Positions 63,189-64,000 of a DNA stretch of 64,000 bases are shown piece after piece. Numbering within the stretch: the first letter of the stretch is position 1; each line of letters starts with the position of its first letter. Under the pieces are notes generated by a model. The model ran no database searches. It was given only the letters and a program-made list of their open reading frames with translations, and was not told the DNA's origin. Position numbers and translations under genes: made by a program. The DNA lies in the NCBI RefSeq assembly GCF_000002425.4, contig NC_037257.1, positions 15,634,708-15,698,707 on the forward strand, given 5' to 3'. The DNA is from Physcomitrium patens (lineage: Eukaryota > Streptophyta > Bryopsida > Funariales > Funariaceae).

Positions 63189-64000
63189 TGAAGATGGAAG
63201 ATCAAAATCCAAAGTTTGCATTATCAAATGGAATAGGTAACTATGATTTATTCAAGGTATTTGTTGAATTTATGGAAGAGAGGCAATAGGAGCATAAAAA
63301 AGATAAAAACACCACCAAAGCTTTACAAGTACTTATAAATAAGATTAGAAAGTTTGATGGAAGAAACATCACTAATTTCCTAAGGATTTAAAACGGATGT
63401 ACATCAAATTTCAAAAATGAAAATGATTACTACCTTTGATTTGGCAATGATACCAAAATTTAGAAAGAAAGTGCAATAGTTGCATATTAAGGCCGTATCA
63501 TGGAAGAAATTTGAAGAATTCTTGAAAGTTGAATTTTTTGAAGAAGATTCAAAGAGAATGACAAAATCGATCTTTTTGAAGTAAATTGAATAAAGGCTAG
63601 GAAATCAAATGGCTTCAAATAAACTATTCAAGAAATTTGAGACTAAATTTGGATAATTGCTATGACAAAAGAGATAGCTCTTAAAAATAAAAAAATTAAA
63701 TTATTCTTATATGCAACTAATAAATACTTAGAAGATAATCTATTCTTTTATTTAGCAAATAAGACATTTAAAAGTGGTTTTATTAATAATATTAGAGGCT
63801 AATAAAAGAGACAATGGAGCTTTTGGCTAAGCAACTAAAGACTAAGACTCGTAGTTTAATATCAAGGCTAGAGCTAGTGCTTACATTAAAAAATCTAATG
63901 CTACCTCAAAAAATAATGAAGACTGTCAAGAATGACACTTTTTAAGAATTAATCAAAAACATACAAGATTTGATAGTAAAAATGATTGAATTGAAGAAAT
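63189..64000 (+). pseudogene. Gy-C type gag, 5' part (runs off the window)
   Basis: Opens MKMEDQNPKFALSNGIGNYD, then FKVFVEFMEERQ, a TAG, KALQVLINKIRKFDGRNITNFL. After a frame change it reads TTFDLAMIPKFRKKV, WKKFEEFLKVEFFEEDSKRMTKSIFLK. The match to the second gag of Gy-B (46440-46880: KALQGIFNKFGRFNGCKITKF, ELLKKEFIDANEDKITQRQFL) is clear. Several stops. It probably starts another plus-strand gypsy element to the right. Confidence 0.75.

Overview
The window is nuclear DNA of a land plant. The evidence is a 20-exon gene for plastid pyruvate,phosphate dikinase (PPDK), an intron-containing dirigent-protein gene, and dense Ty3/gypsy and Ty1/copia retrotransposons. Short introns (about 70-190 bp), an AT-rich background and a compact GC-richer gene island in a retrotransposon sea fit a bryophyte, perhaps a moss. 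The species call is an inference and is weak.

Layout. 1-4316: 3' part of a plus-strand Ty3/gypsy chromovirus (Ch1). About 4430-7910: decayed Ty1/copia element, then AT-rich DNA with (TA)n tracts to 10.08 kb. 10.1-20.1 kb: gene island with PPDK (minus, 10140-16387), a dirigent gene (minus, 17832-18510) and one doubtful ORF. 20.1-24.05 kb: AT-rich DNA and chromovirus debris. 24.05-58.48 kb: a nest of retroelements. The outer layer is chromovirus Ch4 (minus, 24049-58477). It is split by Gy-D, a non-chromodomain gypsy element (minus, about 25320-57074). Gy-D is split by chromovirus Ch3 (minus, 30478-36792, TSD CCTAT), by chromovirus Ch2 (plus, 37764-52100, TSD GCTAT) and, in its 5' LTR, by a solo LTR (54297-56002). 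Ch2 holds a short solo LTR (41338-41707, TSD CCGT) and the composite element Gy-B (41757-49320, TSD GCGT/GCAT). 58.48-61.89 kb: another decayed chromovirus (Ch5, minus). 63.19 kb to the end: a plus-strand gag related to the second gag of Gy-B.

The most interesting content is in the retrotransposons. (1) Three chromovirus copies appear to be self-primed, as in Tf1: 11 nt located 31-32 nt downstream of the TATA box are complementary to a site 2 nt after the LTR, and the pairing covaries between two families. (2) Their leaders carry a series of stem-loops whose arms change in compensation while the loops keep a GATTACCC-like core. (3) Both families keep a separate ORF of about 110-140 aa after the chromodomain, in env position. 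(4) The Ch3 LTR carries tandem arrays of perfect heat-shock elements. (5) The Gy-D LTR itself contains a CCHC zinc-knuckle reading frame. (6) LTRs of the Gy family are modular and recombined.

Most elements are dead. Many stops are C-to-T (CGA to TGA, CAA to TAA) or G-to-A (TGG to TAG) relative to a sister copy in this same window, as expected for deamination of methylated DNA. All coordinates, identities and alignments were read by eye; no database search was run.
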